Origin: a virus
Length of the DNA stretch: 64,000 nt
IMG/VR virus record: IMGVR_UViG_3300036398_003487
Span: 1 to 64,000 of that record
Reading direction: 5' to 3' (one strand)
Shown here: in pieces, positions 7,234 through 17,700 of the stretch
Position numbering within the stretch: the stretch's first letter is position 1
Layout of the letters: each line of letters starts with the position of its first letter
Made by a program: the position numbers and the translations under genes
Notes under the pieces: model-generated
What the model was told of the DNA's origin: nothing
The model's input: only the letters and a program-made list of their open reading frames with translations
Database searches by the model: none

Positions 7234-10196
7234 TATCCTTGTATCTGTATATCATTTATTACGACTATATCACTTATAACAACATCATCAAATCCACATA
7301 TTGTCGATATTAATTGTAATTGATTTGTATTACTGTTATAAACTATTTGTACACCTGCTTGATTATTAATTCCACTATTTGAAAAGTAAACTAATCCTTG
7401 ATTTATAGTATTTATCCATTGTGTTTGAGTTGGGTATAAATTTGGGTAATAATAGGTTGGCCCATTATTATACTCAAATATAAATTCTTCACCAGTATTA
7501 ATGTGTGTTAATGTAAAACCAAATCCATAACTTGCATTGACAATTGTATAACCATCAGTAAACCCTTGTTCAGTCGCCAATACTTGTGCATCATCATGTA
7601 AACCATCTCCAATATTTTGAATTGATGGTACATCAATATCAAAAGTAAATGAGTCACAACCATTAGTTTGGAGAGTACCAGTTGTAACCGGCCCAACAAC
7701 TTCTTGTAGTACCAACTGACAACCTCTTTGTCTTCTATAAATAAACTTTTGTCTATGGAATATTGAATTTTCAAATTTTGTTCCTGTATTCCAAATAGTT
7801 GTTGCCGGAACAAATTGTTCAATTAATTTAATCCAAAAATCACCTAGTCCATTAATATACTCAATCATATTTTGATAACCAAAATTGTAATTAGTTAATC
7901 CTGTATCTTGGTACATCGTAAGGTATTTCCAAAATAGTGACTGTAATGTTGGGTAACCACTTGTTTTTCCATCGGATGAAAATTGTCGATTTCTAACATT
8001 TATCATGTTCAACCAAAAAGTTTTATAAAACTCATAAAAAGTTTTATTTTGTGGTTGTGGATTAATAAAAGTCCAATCAATACCACCTATCTGTGGATAC
8101 GGTGAAGATAATCCTGTGTAAGGTATTGGGTAATTTTTGGTTGCCGAAACATACCAAACATCATATGCAAGAGCTTGAGCAGGATTTAAGAATATTTCAA
8201 CATTCTTAACATTAAGTAATAATCTATCTGTTGAGATTGGGTAATAAGCATTAAATAAATTATCAATGTTTTTTCTCAACCCGATATCTTCATTAGTCCA
8301 ACTCTTTTTATTATCCTGAACTTTTTTAAGATTAAAACCCATATCCATGAATGGGAAATTTCTAAATCTATCTAAGAATTTTTGACCATATGTGAATGGT
8401 TCTAAATTAGTTTGGATATTAACATTTTGTCCAGTGTAGATACTAGTACTATAATTAACTTCTTCAGGTGTTCTATGTTGTACTGTAGACTCAATCCATC
8501 CACCTCCTTTTTGAAAATAAAAACTTGGTCTACTTGTTGTCCCTTGAGTAAACACAGGATTTACAGGATAACCCTCACTGTCAACAGGATAATCGGTTAA
8601 TGTTGTATTTGTCGGAATTGTAACACCTGATTGTGTAAATGCAGTATATGTTACACCCTGAAAATTATAGGTATTACCACTATTTAAAACCGTAAACTGT
8701 GGGGTATATGTTCCACCTGAAATTTGTGAATATAATAAATTAAATTTTTCTATATTAATATTTGTGTCCGCCAAATAAACATTCTCATTAAACTCAACAA
8801 GAGCTTCAGGTGCCCCAATAAAACCCAATAAAAATTCAATCGACTTTCTTGTTCCTTTTGACCTGTACAAATAAGATGAATTAAGAATTAAATTTCTAAA
8901 ATATTGATTATTTAAATCTTGTTTTGTTTGACTTGTCGAATAAGCAGGAAACGCATTATCCGTAGTACCATAAACCGACTCTAAAAAGTCAGCATTTGCA
9001 ATTGGGGACATCCTGATTGACCAACCAAGTGTTTGAGCCAAATTAGTAACTAAACCTGAAGGTATATCATTTCCAATATTGTAATTTACAGAATTAACAT
9101 ACTGTATTCCATCAATATATTTTTTTGTTTCATCAAAACTTCTACCATAAATTTTTAAAGTCTTATCAACCTTTTCATCTACAGTATCAAATTCCTTTAA
9201 CGCATTTGTCGTATAAAATCTAGATACTAAATTTGTTTTATTTTCATCATAACTTGTACCTAATATCTGTAATTCAGATATATAATTTTCATATCCAAAA
9301 GAACTAATATCTATATTCCATACACCACCTAATGGCCAAGTAATTGAACGTACAACATTTGAAATGTAACCATCATCCGATTCAGATGGTGTTTGATATT
9401 GGTACGTATATATTGGGTTAGAGTATCTATTTAATAACGCTTCTTCAATTTCTCCTAACTCAAGATTGAAAACTTCATTAACTATTGTATCATTTGGTCT
9501 AACAACAAAATTTTGAGAATATGTTGTTAACCCACTAAATGGATTACCTTTAACATATATTGTTAAATCGGTTGAAAAATCAGAGGTTGTATTAATATAA
9601 TTTAGTTCATAACTTTGTCCGCTAAGAAATAATGAATAACTTCTAAATTGATTTGTTAAGTTTCTGTATTTTGAAACAGGAAATCCTAAACTACTGATAT
9701 AAACAGTTGCATTAATTCTATAATCAATATTGAAAGGATTACTTATTGTTTGCCAAGGAATTGTTAATACTGTTTCATCTAAATTACCATTATAACTAAT
9801 ATTAACCGCAGTATTTGCAGTTGTTGACCCTGATGTAAAATTTCTTATTTCTAACGCCGCTGGAAAATAATTTAAGACATTATTAATTGCAACTTCTAAT
9901 CGTTTACTTAATGAACCATAGGATACAAAATTTGTAACATCAGTTTCATCAAAATTTGGGTACAATCTGAAATTATTGTTATAAACAGACGCAGCTAATT
10001 CGGGTGTTAAATTTAAATCATCATTATTAAATAATGATGAAAATGTACCAGTTTCAAAATTTCTATTAACCTTTTCGGTAATACTAGTTGAGAATTCAAA
10101 ACCACCAAGCGTAAGTCCTCCACCATCAGTCAGTTGTAAACCAACAAAATTATCGGAAAAATTTCTATTTTGTGGTGGACATTTATAAGTTGCCAT
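7233..10196 (-). CDS. Large baseplate wedge-like protein (gp7-position candidate)
   Basis: Predicted 987-residue structural protein, close to the length of T4 gp7 (1032). A central stretch with LILNSSYLYRSKGTRKSIEF and LLGFIGAP resembles the motif seen in tail-protein-I-like baseplate components, where helices with L/YR-KGT pack at the wedge. No enzyme motif is visible. The start ATG at 10196 overlaps the upstream stop (TAATG), and the stop overlaps the SprB-repeat gene the same way, so the three are probably translationally coupled. Assignment to the gp7 role is inference; it could equally be a fibre-attachment protein. Confidence 0.55.
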   Translation of the reverse strand: MATYKCPPQNRNFSDNFVGLQLTDGGGLTLGGFEFSTSITEKVNRNFETGTFSSLFNNDDLNLTPELAASVYNNNFRLYPNFDETDVTNFVSYGSLSKRLEVAINNVLNYFPAALEIRNFTSGSTTANTAVNISYNGNLDETVLTIPWQTISNPFNIDYRINATVYISSLGFPVSKYRNLTNQFRSYSLFLSGQSYELNYINTTSDFSTDLTIYVKGNPFSGLTTYSQNFVVRPNDTIVNEVFNLELGEIEEALLNRYSNPIYTYQYQTPSESDDGYISNVVRSITWPLGGVWNIDISSFGYENYISELQILGTSYDENKTNLVSRFYTTNALKEFDTVDEKVDKTLKIYGRSFDETKKYIDGIQYVNSVNYNIGNDIPSGLVTNLAQTLGWSIRMSPIANADFLESVYGTTDNAFPAYSTSQTKQDLNNQYFRNLILNSSYLYRSKGTRKSIEFLLGFIGAPEALVEFNENVYLADTNINIEKFNLLYSQISGGTYTPQFTVLNSGNTYNFQGVTYTAFTQSGVTIPTNTTLTDYPVDSEGYPVNPVFTQGTTSRPSFYFQKGGGWIESTVQHRTPEEVNYSTSIYTGQNVNIQTNLEPFTYGQKFLDRFRNFPFMDMGFNLKKVQDNKKSWTNEDIGLRKNIDNLFNAYYPISTDRLLLNVKNVEIFLNPAQALAYDVWYVSATKNYPIPYTGLSSPYPQIGGIDWTFINPQPQNKTFYEFYKTFWLNMINVRNRQFSSDGKTSGYPTLQSLFWKYLTMYQDTGLTNYNFGYQNMIEYINGLGDFWIKLIEQFVPATTIWNTGTKFENSIFHRQKFIYRRQRGCQLVLQEVVGPVTTGTLQTNGCDSFTFDIDVPSIQNIGDGLHDDAQVLATEQGFTDGYTIVNASYGFGFTLTHINTGEEFIFEYNNGPTYYYPNLYPTQTQWINTINQGLVYFSNSGINNQAGVQIVYNSNTNQLQLISTICGFDDVVISDIVVINDIQIQG

Positions 10197-11101
10197 TAAG
10201 CTATGATATTATCAAAGATTTTAGTTGTATCAAGATTACTTCCTCTATTTTGTCTAACCTCATATAACAACTCATTAAATTGACTTCTAATTTCATATAA
10301 GTTGTATTGTTTGTAAATGTTGTTATTAGTATCATAAATGGTATATATACCATCTTCAATAGATTTAGTTTGATTCCCGTAAAGTGCGATTGCTAACGTT
10401 GATATATCATTTTCAACAATTTCAACTTCAATCATTATTGGGTCAAAAAAGGTATTTGTTAAAATAATATTTTGTCCCGCAGCACCAATATAAGGTGTTG
10501 CATTTGGTTTGTTTGAGGGTGATGAACTTGGTGAAACCGTACAAAATAAAAGATTAGTTTCACCATCACTATAAACCCATCTTTGTGCTTTATCGGATGT
10601 ATTATTAGTATTTGCAACTACCGCCTCACAATAAAATGAAGAAGTAATTATTCTAAAAAAATTAGTATTTTTTGTACCATCACTATTCAAATATTCTATT
10701 CGATAACCCACTAGTCCTTGTGGAACAAATCTGTTTAAAAATTCTTGGGGTACATTTGTCAAATCAATAATGATACCCTTAACATTTGGTAGTGCTTGTA
10801 ATACACCACAATCAAGAATTTCAGTTCTAATTTGAATTGGCCTAATTAATAGGTTATAAATTCCAAGATTATTAAATTCTGAAGATGGTAATTTTAAATT
10901 ATACATCCCACCTAAAATTTCATTTGTTTGCCCACCAATAGCAGGATTACTAAAATAAGGTTGTAACAACTCAAGAGCATCTAATTTTTTCAAGATGAAA
11001 TTATTAGTGAAATCTCTTGATGGTGTATAATTCATTATTATTTCCACATCAGCTGGACTCACATCCGCCAATCTTACTGTTCCATAATTACCTGTTGCCA
11101 T
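10196..11101 (-). CDS. Baseplate/tail structural protein, unknown family
   Basis: Predicted 301-residue protein, mostly beta-rich with a C-terminal helical segment (LYEIRSQFNELLYEVRQNRG). I do not recognise the family. It has its own TATTTAT element 16 bases before the ATG at 11101 and is followed by coupled genes for the 987-residue wedge-like protein and the SprB protein. It therefore heads a sub-operon whose products probably assemble together on the baseplate periphery. Confidence 0.55.
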   Translation of the reverse strand: MATGNYGTVRLADVSPADVEIIMNYTPSRDFTNNFILKKLDALELLQPYFSNPAIGGQTNEILGGMYNLKLPSSEFNNLGIYNLLIRPIQIRTEILDCGVLQALPNVKGIIIDLTNVPQEFLNRFVPQGLVGYRIEYLNSDGTKNTNFFRIITSSFYCEAVVANTNNTSDKAQRWVYSDGETNLLFCTVSPSSSPSNKPNATPYIGAAGQNIILTNTFFDPIMIEVEIVENDISTLAIALYGNQTKSIEDGIYTIYDTNNNIYKQYNLYEIRSQFNELLYEVRQNRGSNLDTTKIFDNIIA

Positions 11102-11117
11102 TTTTTACCTTATTAGT

Positions 11118-11124
11118 ATAAATA
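11118..11124 (-). promoter_or_regulatory. TATTTAT element before the gene at 10196-11101
   Basis: Gene-strand TATTTATA lies 16 bases upstream of the ATG at 11101, in the 36-base gap after the previous gene. Confidence 0.55.
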
Positions 11125-11137
11125 TTAATTTTTAGTT

Positions 11138-12223
11138 TTATTGACTGTTTTGTATGTTGAAAAAATTATATCCGTAATTTACCAAATCTGACATTGTTGA
11201 AACTTCACCAATTCTTCTGAAGTTTTCCAATGCGGAATTCTTACCTCGTTCAACAAAAACACTTGAAAATAATTGAGGTTGGTCTATTACATTCATAAGA
11301 ACTTCATTCTTTGTAATAGCACTTTGAACTAACATATCTGAAGTTAATCCTGAAGAAGCCACGACAAAAATTGATGTCCCACCCGAAAAGTCAATATAGT
11401 CTGTATTGTTTATAGTATATCCTGTTTGTTGTGATGTTAAATAATTAACAACACCATACCCACCTCCAGGTAAATTAACCGTCTGACCCACTTGGTATTG
11501 TGTTGGCCCATACAATGATAAATCCTCTAATCTTGACGTTGTTACCCCTGTAATAAAATAAGGTACCTGTCCATAATAAGAACCTATTTGATACGCAATT
11601 TCATTATATGAATCTGCAGTATAAATAAAATTATATGTCTGAGGACTAGCACTCCAACTTCCACTTGTATTTGCAAAAGTCACAGTTCCGTATGGGTTTG
11701 AATTATCCACAGGTGAGTAAGGTACATTAACTGTTTTAGTTGTTGTAACAGTACCCCACATGTTTTCTTGTCTTAATGTAATGGTATAACTTGTTGGGTT
11801 AGGTAAAGGATTTCCATAAGTGTGATTTATAAAGTCAGGATAAAAAGAGTTTATAACTTGTGAACTTCCATCACCCCAATCAATCGTATATGTCGAATCA
11901 ATTAAATAAACTGCACCCTCACTTGAATTATTAAATAAACTAACGGTATACGGACTTTCTGTTGACGAGGTAAATGAAAAGTTAGCAGAAATAACTTGTT
12001 GTGTAATATTCCCATCAAATCCATCATAATAACCAATATCTTGATACTTTTGTTTTAATAAAATAGGAAATGTAAGTCCTGTAAGTAATGACGTTCCACC
12101 AGTATTACCTTGTAATATACTTGTCAATCCAGTATATACCCCAAAAGTATACCCGCTAGATGTTACTTGTACAATATCTGATTCTAAAAATTCAGGAGAT
12201 ATTTTAATTTTAATTATTTCCAT
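11138..12223 (-). CDS. Structural protein with PKD-like domain
   Basis: Predicted 361-residue virion protein. About residues 85-175 form a PKD-like beta sandwich with the diagnostic IDWGDGSSQ turn and a following HTYGNP..TSYTITL strand. The C-terminal 60 residues (QPQLFSSVFVERGKNSALE, then a YGYNFFN end) are helical and look like a virion-binding tail. PKD domains occur in surface and carbohydrate-active proteins and are frequent in Bacteroidetes. The gene ends a tightly packed run from 20360 and is followed by a new TATTTAT element. Confidence 0.65.
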   Translation of the reverse strand: MEIIKIKISPEFLESDIVQVTSSGYTFGVYTGLTSILQGNTGGTSLLTGLTFPILLKQKYQDIGYYDGFDGNITQQVISANFSFTSSTESPYTVSLFNNSSEGAVYLIDSTYTIDWGDGSSQVINSFYPDFINHTYGNPLPNPTSYTITLRQENMWGTVTTTKTVNVPYSPVDNSNPYGTVTFANTSGSWSASPQTYNFIYTADSYNEIAYQIGSYYGQVPYFITGVTTSRLEDLSLYGPTQYQVGQTVNLPGGGYGVVNYLTSQQTGYTINNTDYIDFSGGTSIFVVASSGLTSDMLVQSAITKNEVLMNVIDQPQLFSSVFVERGKNSALENFRRIGEVSTMSDLVNYGYNFFNIQNSQ

Positions 12224-12225
12224 TT

Positions 12226-12981
12226 TTATACTGTAGGTGGATTTTTATACTCGTACCAATTATTTGTTGAAAGTGGAATTTGTGAATTAAGATTATTTAT
12301 TGTATATGTCTGTTGAGTAAAATTAAAATTAACTTCTCTCATAAAATAATCAGTAGTCAATCGATAAGGTGTCGATGAATCGGTTTGTTTTTTTGTGGTA
12401 AACGTTGTAAATGTCCCATCAGAACCATCAAAAAATTTAACAGTCATATACAATTTTGTTAAATTTAATATTTCAGGATTTTCAAACCAATAAAGATAAA
12501 AACCTTCAGGATTAGTTAATGGGTTCAAACTATATCGAGGTATTGATAGTTTACCCGTTCCTTGATTATTTCCCAAATCAACATCTGTTGTATCATTTTT
12601 TTTATTTAAAATAACAGTTAGAAAATTTCGTCTTCTTAAAGTATTTTGACTATCGTAAAAATCAATCTTGAAGAATGATTTCATAAACGCAGTTGTCTTA
12701 TTTAAAACTTGAGGTTGTGTAAATCTACCCGATTCAACATAACTATTTACCCAATCGGTATCACCACTGTTTTTAAAATTAAAAACATACCTAAAAGGAT
12801 ATGGATATGAAAATCTTGCAGTTTCATAATTTTCAGGTTCACCAATTATTTCAGTAATAATTTGTTCCTCATACAAATTAAGAGCGTCTTCCCTATCCAA
12901 AAAGTCCCAATTTATATTGATTGGGATGTTAATCCCCTTATCAATATTTGTTTTTAATATTTTAAAATTATTCACAACCAT
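12226..12981 (-). CDS. Baseplate-associated structural protein, unknown
   Basis: Predicted 251-residue protein with no recognisable domain. It contains NLTKLYMTVKFFDGSDG and a C-terminal TNNWYEYKNPPTV end. The ATG at 12981 lies inside the end of the upstream gene (14-base overlap), and the stop is two bases from the next ATG, so it is a coupled member of the baseplate operon. Function is inferred only from position between gp6-linked genes and the adhesins. Confidence 0.5.
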   Translation of the reverse strand: MVVNNFKILKTNIDKGINIPININWDFLDREDALNLYEEQIITEIIGEPENYETARFSYPYPFRYVFNFKNSGDTDWVNSYVESGRFTQPQVLNKTTAFMKSFFKIDFYDSQNTLRRRNFLTVILNKKNDTTDVDLGNNQGTGKLSIPRYSLNPLTNPEGFYLYWFENPEILNLTKLYMTVKFFDGSDGTFTTFTTKKQTDSSTPYRLTTDYFMREVNFNFTQQTYTINNLNSQIPLSTNNWYEYKNPPTV

Positions 12982-14770
12982 CTGTAATTGGGTCGTTAAC
13001 TTGTGTAGTGTTTATATTAGTTACATTACTTCCTTCAGGTATTAATCTAAAAATGAAGTTTTCATGTACGTAATGTTTGTTATTTAAAAAAGGCCTATCA
13101 ACACCTCGTCCAATATCATCAATGAAACCATAAGGATATATATCTCTCCATCTGAAATCATTATTGTAACTTGAAAAGAAAGCGTAAGTAGGTAAATTAA
13201 CTAAAGGAAAATTTTGAGGATTACTTTCGTCACTTTGTTCAACATAATCTGAAAAAACCCTTATTTGGAATTTATAGTGTGGTTTATAATAATAACCTTC
13301 AGTATTTGGATTTGACTCACCAATAGGTGATGTTCTAAATATTTTTTGATTAAAATTTATTTTTTGGTAATATTCAGACAAAACAGTTTCAGTTTGTGTC
13401 ATATCATTCCATTCACAAATATCCCCATCAAGAGTATCTCCAACATTATATGGTAAATTATAATAAAATCTTAAAATTGTACCACCAGGTGATGTTTTAT
13501 CATAGAAATTAGTTTGAACGTTTGTTAACGCTAACGTGTTTGTATCGTTCCACCATGTATTTAAATTTGGCCCAAGATTAAACTCCCATCCCTGTTTTAA
13601 CCCTACCCCATTAACAATTGGTTTATTAAAAAATCCAAAATATCCTCTATTAACTACTGTTGTATAAAATTCAGTAACAGGTCTATTTAAATTATCTAAA
13701 AGGTTATTTATATCAACATCGTTTTTAAATGATAAGTTATAACTTTGTGAACCTTCTTTTATTGAAATTCTTGGACTCAAATTTGGAGTTAAAGCTTTTG
13801 ACTCATATTTTGTGTTTGTACCGAATGGATTATTTTCAAAACCTGTTTTTGTTAATTCTGAATCATTATAACTTGTAATAACTTTGTGTCTTCTTACATA
13901 ATATTTTGATTTTGATTCAGGATTACCTTTAGTTGTAATTCGTTTCATTAATCCAATTGCCCCATCATAAAAATTACCACAATCAGCATAACCTAAATTA
14001 TATATTGTGAATATTCTATCTTGATTATTCGCATATGAATCACCTAAAGTATAAACATCAAAGGTATTATTAGTGTTACAAGAAATTGTTAATTCAACAC
14101 TATCACCTTCACTTAAATTATGATTAAATGGACACGTAAATTGAATTACAGGTTTACCATTTATAAATTCATTACTTACTACAAATGGAATTCCATTCCC
14201 AATAATCCAATCAAAAGTATTACCATCATCTAATAAAATTTGTAATTGTTTTGTATAATCACTTTCAAAAGGATATGTTAGATAAAAAAACCAATTGTAA
14301 AACGTTGCCTCTAAAGTATTAAATGGTACATGTGGAGTTTGGTTATTTTGAATGGTTGTATATCCAGGAACATTATAATCCGTTCTTATAAACTCAAACT
14401 CATGATATTGTGGTAAACCAGCCCAAGCAATTTCAAAACTAGGGTCAGGATTACTGTTTTGTAAAATTCTATACGTTTCAGGACTTACATAATATAAATT
14501 TCTATTGATTGGTGAATACGGATTTGTAATTGGTTGTGTTAATCCTGAATAAGCGTTTTCAAAAAGAAGAGTAAACTTACAGGTAAAATTAAAAATTGTT
14601 GATTGTTGTCTTTCAGTATCAAATCTGAAGGCTAAATCAATTCCTAAATTTCTGTCATACTCAGTAAGTTCCTTCAGAGTACTATCTAAAGTAACATTGA
14701 TTTTACTATCAATGTCGGGAGCACTCGCATACCTAGCGGTACCTTTTAATATTTGAAAATTATCATTCAA
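12968..14770 (-). CDS. Large baseplate/tail structural protein (600 aa), unknown
   Basis: Predicted 600-residue beta-rich protein; I do not recognise the family. Its length equals that of T4 gp10 (602) and it sits in the gp6-to-fibre interval, but I see no motif to prove that match. The frame opens with TTG at 14770, eight bases before the upstream stop, and has no nearby ATG; TTG is the best start that keeps the overlap. Aromatic-rich segments (TFYNWFFYLTYPFESD) suit a packed structural protein. Confidence 0.5.
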   Translation of the reverse strand: MNDNFQILKGTARYASAPDIDSKINVTLDSTLKELTEYDRNLGIDLAFRFDTERQQSTIFNFTCKFTLLFENAYSGLTQPITNPYSPINRNLYYVSPETYRILQNSNPDPSFEIAWAGLPQYHEFEFIRTDYNVPGYTTIQNNQTPHVPFNTLEATFYNWFFYLTYPFESDYTKQLQILLDDGNTFDWIIGNGIPFVVSNEFINGKPVIQFTCPFNHNLSEGDSVELTISCNTNNTFDVYTLGDSYANNQDRIFTIYNLGYADCGNFYDGAIGLMKRITTKGNPESKSKYYVRRHKVITSYNDSELTKTGFENNPFGTNTKYESKALTPNLSPRISIKEGSQSYNLSFKNDVDINNLLDNLNRPVTEFYTTVVNRGYFGFFNKPIVNGVGLKQGWEFNLGPNLNTWWNDTNTLALTNVQTNFYDKTSPGGTILRFYYNLPYNVGDTLDGDICEWNDMTQTETVLSEYYQKINFNQKIFRTSPIGESNPNTEGYYYKPHYKFQIRVFSDYVEQSDESNPQNFPLVNLPTYAFFSSYNNDFRWRDIYPYGFIDDIGRGVDRPFLNNKHYVHENFIFRLIPEGSNVTNINTTQVNDPITDGCE

Positions 14771-17700
14771 TTACTTCTTCTGTATTTACGTATTTTATTA
14801 AAAATCTATCTAACGCACTTCCACCTCTTTTTAATCCAAAATAGAAGTGGTTTGGAGCACCTACTAAAAATTGAGGATTAAAGTTTTGAGTCGGTATTGT
14901 ATCTGTTGGTACATTATTTGAGTCAAAGTTTATTAAAGTCCCTCTATAATTAGCCGCCAAGTTTCCATCCACCTGAAAATATCGACTAGCATTATTAAAT
15001 CTATCTAATTTTTGATATTTGTATTGGAAGAATGAATTATTAAACTCCCCTGTTGAATCAGGATAGTTTGTCACCCAATTATTATTTTGTGAACCAAAAA
15101 TTGTCCCATAGTCCATAGGTTGTCCAGTCTCTTCATTATTCATTTTTATAAGTTTCCATAAATAAAATGGTACTTCTTGTGACTTAACAGGAATTTCAGT
15201 AAAATTATATTGTTGTGGGGTATCAATAGTTGCCTGTGGATTCCATATAGTTCGTCTTGGTGATATATAATCTCTATCTTGGGTAATACCTGTTAATAAC
15301 AATCCAAAAAATGGGAAATTATTTTCGTCACCTAAAATTACAGGTTGGTATACTGAATCTACTGTTTGAGCGTAATTAGAAACACTAAATGGTATTATAC
15401 CAAACTCAGAGTTAATTGATATCATCTGAGCATAATCAGCATCAACTAATGCAGGTAATGTACTAGTATTGTTATTTTCCCATCTTCTATTTTTAAAGAA
15501 ACCTCTTACGGTTGGGTCGTCCGAACCTTCATTCACACCCGGTGTCGATGGTATTAAAAATTGTAAAAAATTTGGATTAACTAAACGACTTAATATAAAC
15601 AAATTCAAAATTTCAGAAACATTATTGTAACTTGTAGATTTAATTTTAGAAACAATATAACCATCATAGTCATCATTATTTACTAACTCCTGAATGAAAT
15701 AAGCTTTAGGCCCTAAATCTAAAATTGTTGTAGGTGACTGTAAAAATTTATAATTTCCAAAGTCAATAGTGTTACCAAAAGTTGTATTATTTTTACCAAT
15801 AAATCCTTCAGTCACTGACCAAGGAGAACTTCTGTAATAAAAATTATTACTTGTTTCATGGAAGTATATTGTATCCTTACAAAAGATACTGTACGGTCTA
15901 TTATCAGAACCAGTAAATACTCTTTTATTGTTGAATGGATAAGCGTATAAAGTACCATTTATCCATTGATTTGAAAATGAATGGGAAAACACATTGAAAC
16001 ATACCGCATTATTAACTTTAACTCTTTGTGACCATTCAACAATCGACCTTATGTCATCAGGAATAGTTGCAATTAATTTTGAAACTAAATTATAACATCC
16101 TGTACCATAATTAAAGAATTTTTTATTGCTCGATGTTGGGTTCATTAATTCCTCACAATCAGGTTTTATAGTGGGCACTCCATTAATTAACTCATAACAC
16201 TTTAACATTACCGCCTTTTCACAATCAGCTAAAGAGTCAGCGACTTCAGCATAAGGTAAAAATTGATTTGTACTATCATTAATTGAAAATGCTTGTTGTG
16301 TTACATTAGTTAGTTCAGATTGTTCACCAGAGTCGTTGTATTGGAAAATTGCAAATGTTGGGTTTTGGTGCATCAAGTAACTATTACCACCATTAATTGA
16401 CTCAGATGTTGATGTCGGTAACCTATCAGTTCTTACAACAATTCTTGAACTATTATTCATATTAATACTTGAATAGATTGTATATCCATTGGCGTTAGAA
16501 TTAGCATATGAATTTGTACTATTGTATGAAGGTGAAATAAAGCCTCTTTGGAAACTACTGTAACTATTAACTAGTAAACTACATGGTTCACCGAGACCTC
16601 CATTACAAAATTCACAATCTGAATTGTAATAAGAATAACCAATATTTAAATAATACAAAGACTGTCCTTCTAATGTTTGATAGGGAATTAAACCATTCCC
16701 ACTATATAACTCAGGAAAGTTCCAATAATTTAAAGTATAAACGGGAGTTACCGGTTTTGGTAAACTACAGTTTCCTGCCCCACTCGCAGGATTTTGTTGT
16801 TGTACACTAAAATAACCTCCCATAAAATTTAACGTACTATTTCTAGTATAACCATTATCAAAATTCAAGTATAATGGATTGTAACTACCATCGGAAAACT
16901 GAGGTGGTATTTGACTATTACTACCATTTTGACCAAACGTGGTTATATCAAAAGACGAATAGTAATTTAACATATTAGTAATATACGCTGAAAATAAATT
17001 AGTATTATATAAAAAGGCGTAACTATCATAAAATACAGTACTACCCCATTGGTCAGCGTCAGTATTAGTACCCAGTTGATTATGTCTTGTACAAGTTTTA
17101 TTATTATACGCATTTGGTTGTAAGGGTATATTTAACTTGTAATAACCTTCAATATAACCACTTGGATTGTCTAAAACTTGATTTAATGGAGGTAAAGACC
17201 CATTGTTATTAACATACCCATAACCATAACCAAAGGCATTAAAAAATGGGTCAGTATAAATTCTTTGTTTTACTCTAGGTGAGTGAACATCAACACCTCT
17301 CATTAAAACAACAATTTGATAATCATCAATATTTGATATTAAATTAGATATTCCAATAATGTTTTGTGGATTCTCAAATCTCCTAATTCTTCCATTATAC
17401 CCCGCAATATTATTACCTGTACTATATTCATAATGAGTCATACTGTAATTATATAAGAGTCCAAATTTACCACCAAAAGGGTTACCTATAATTTCTTTAT
17501 ATTGACCAACTGTCCATCCCGTAATTACTTGGAAATATTCAATGTCAGATGGAAAACCTGTTGTCTTAGGTAAACTATCAAATCCTGGTATATTATACGT
17601 TGTCATCATTTGACTAGCTTGGTTAGGCCCCGTTGTAGGGTTTGTCCATTGTACATTAATATGTGATAAATTAATTGTTGTACCTGTAGCATATACTTGT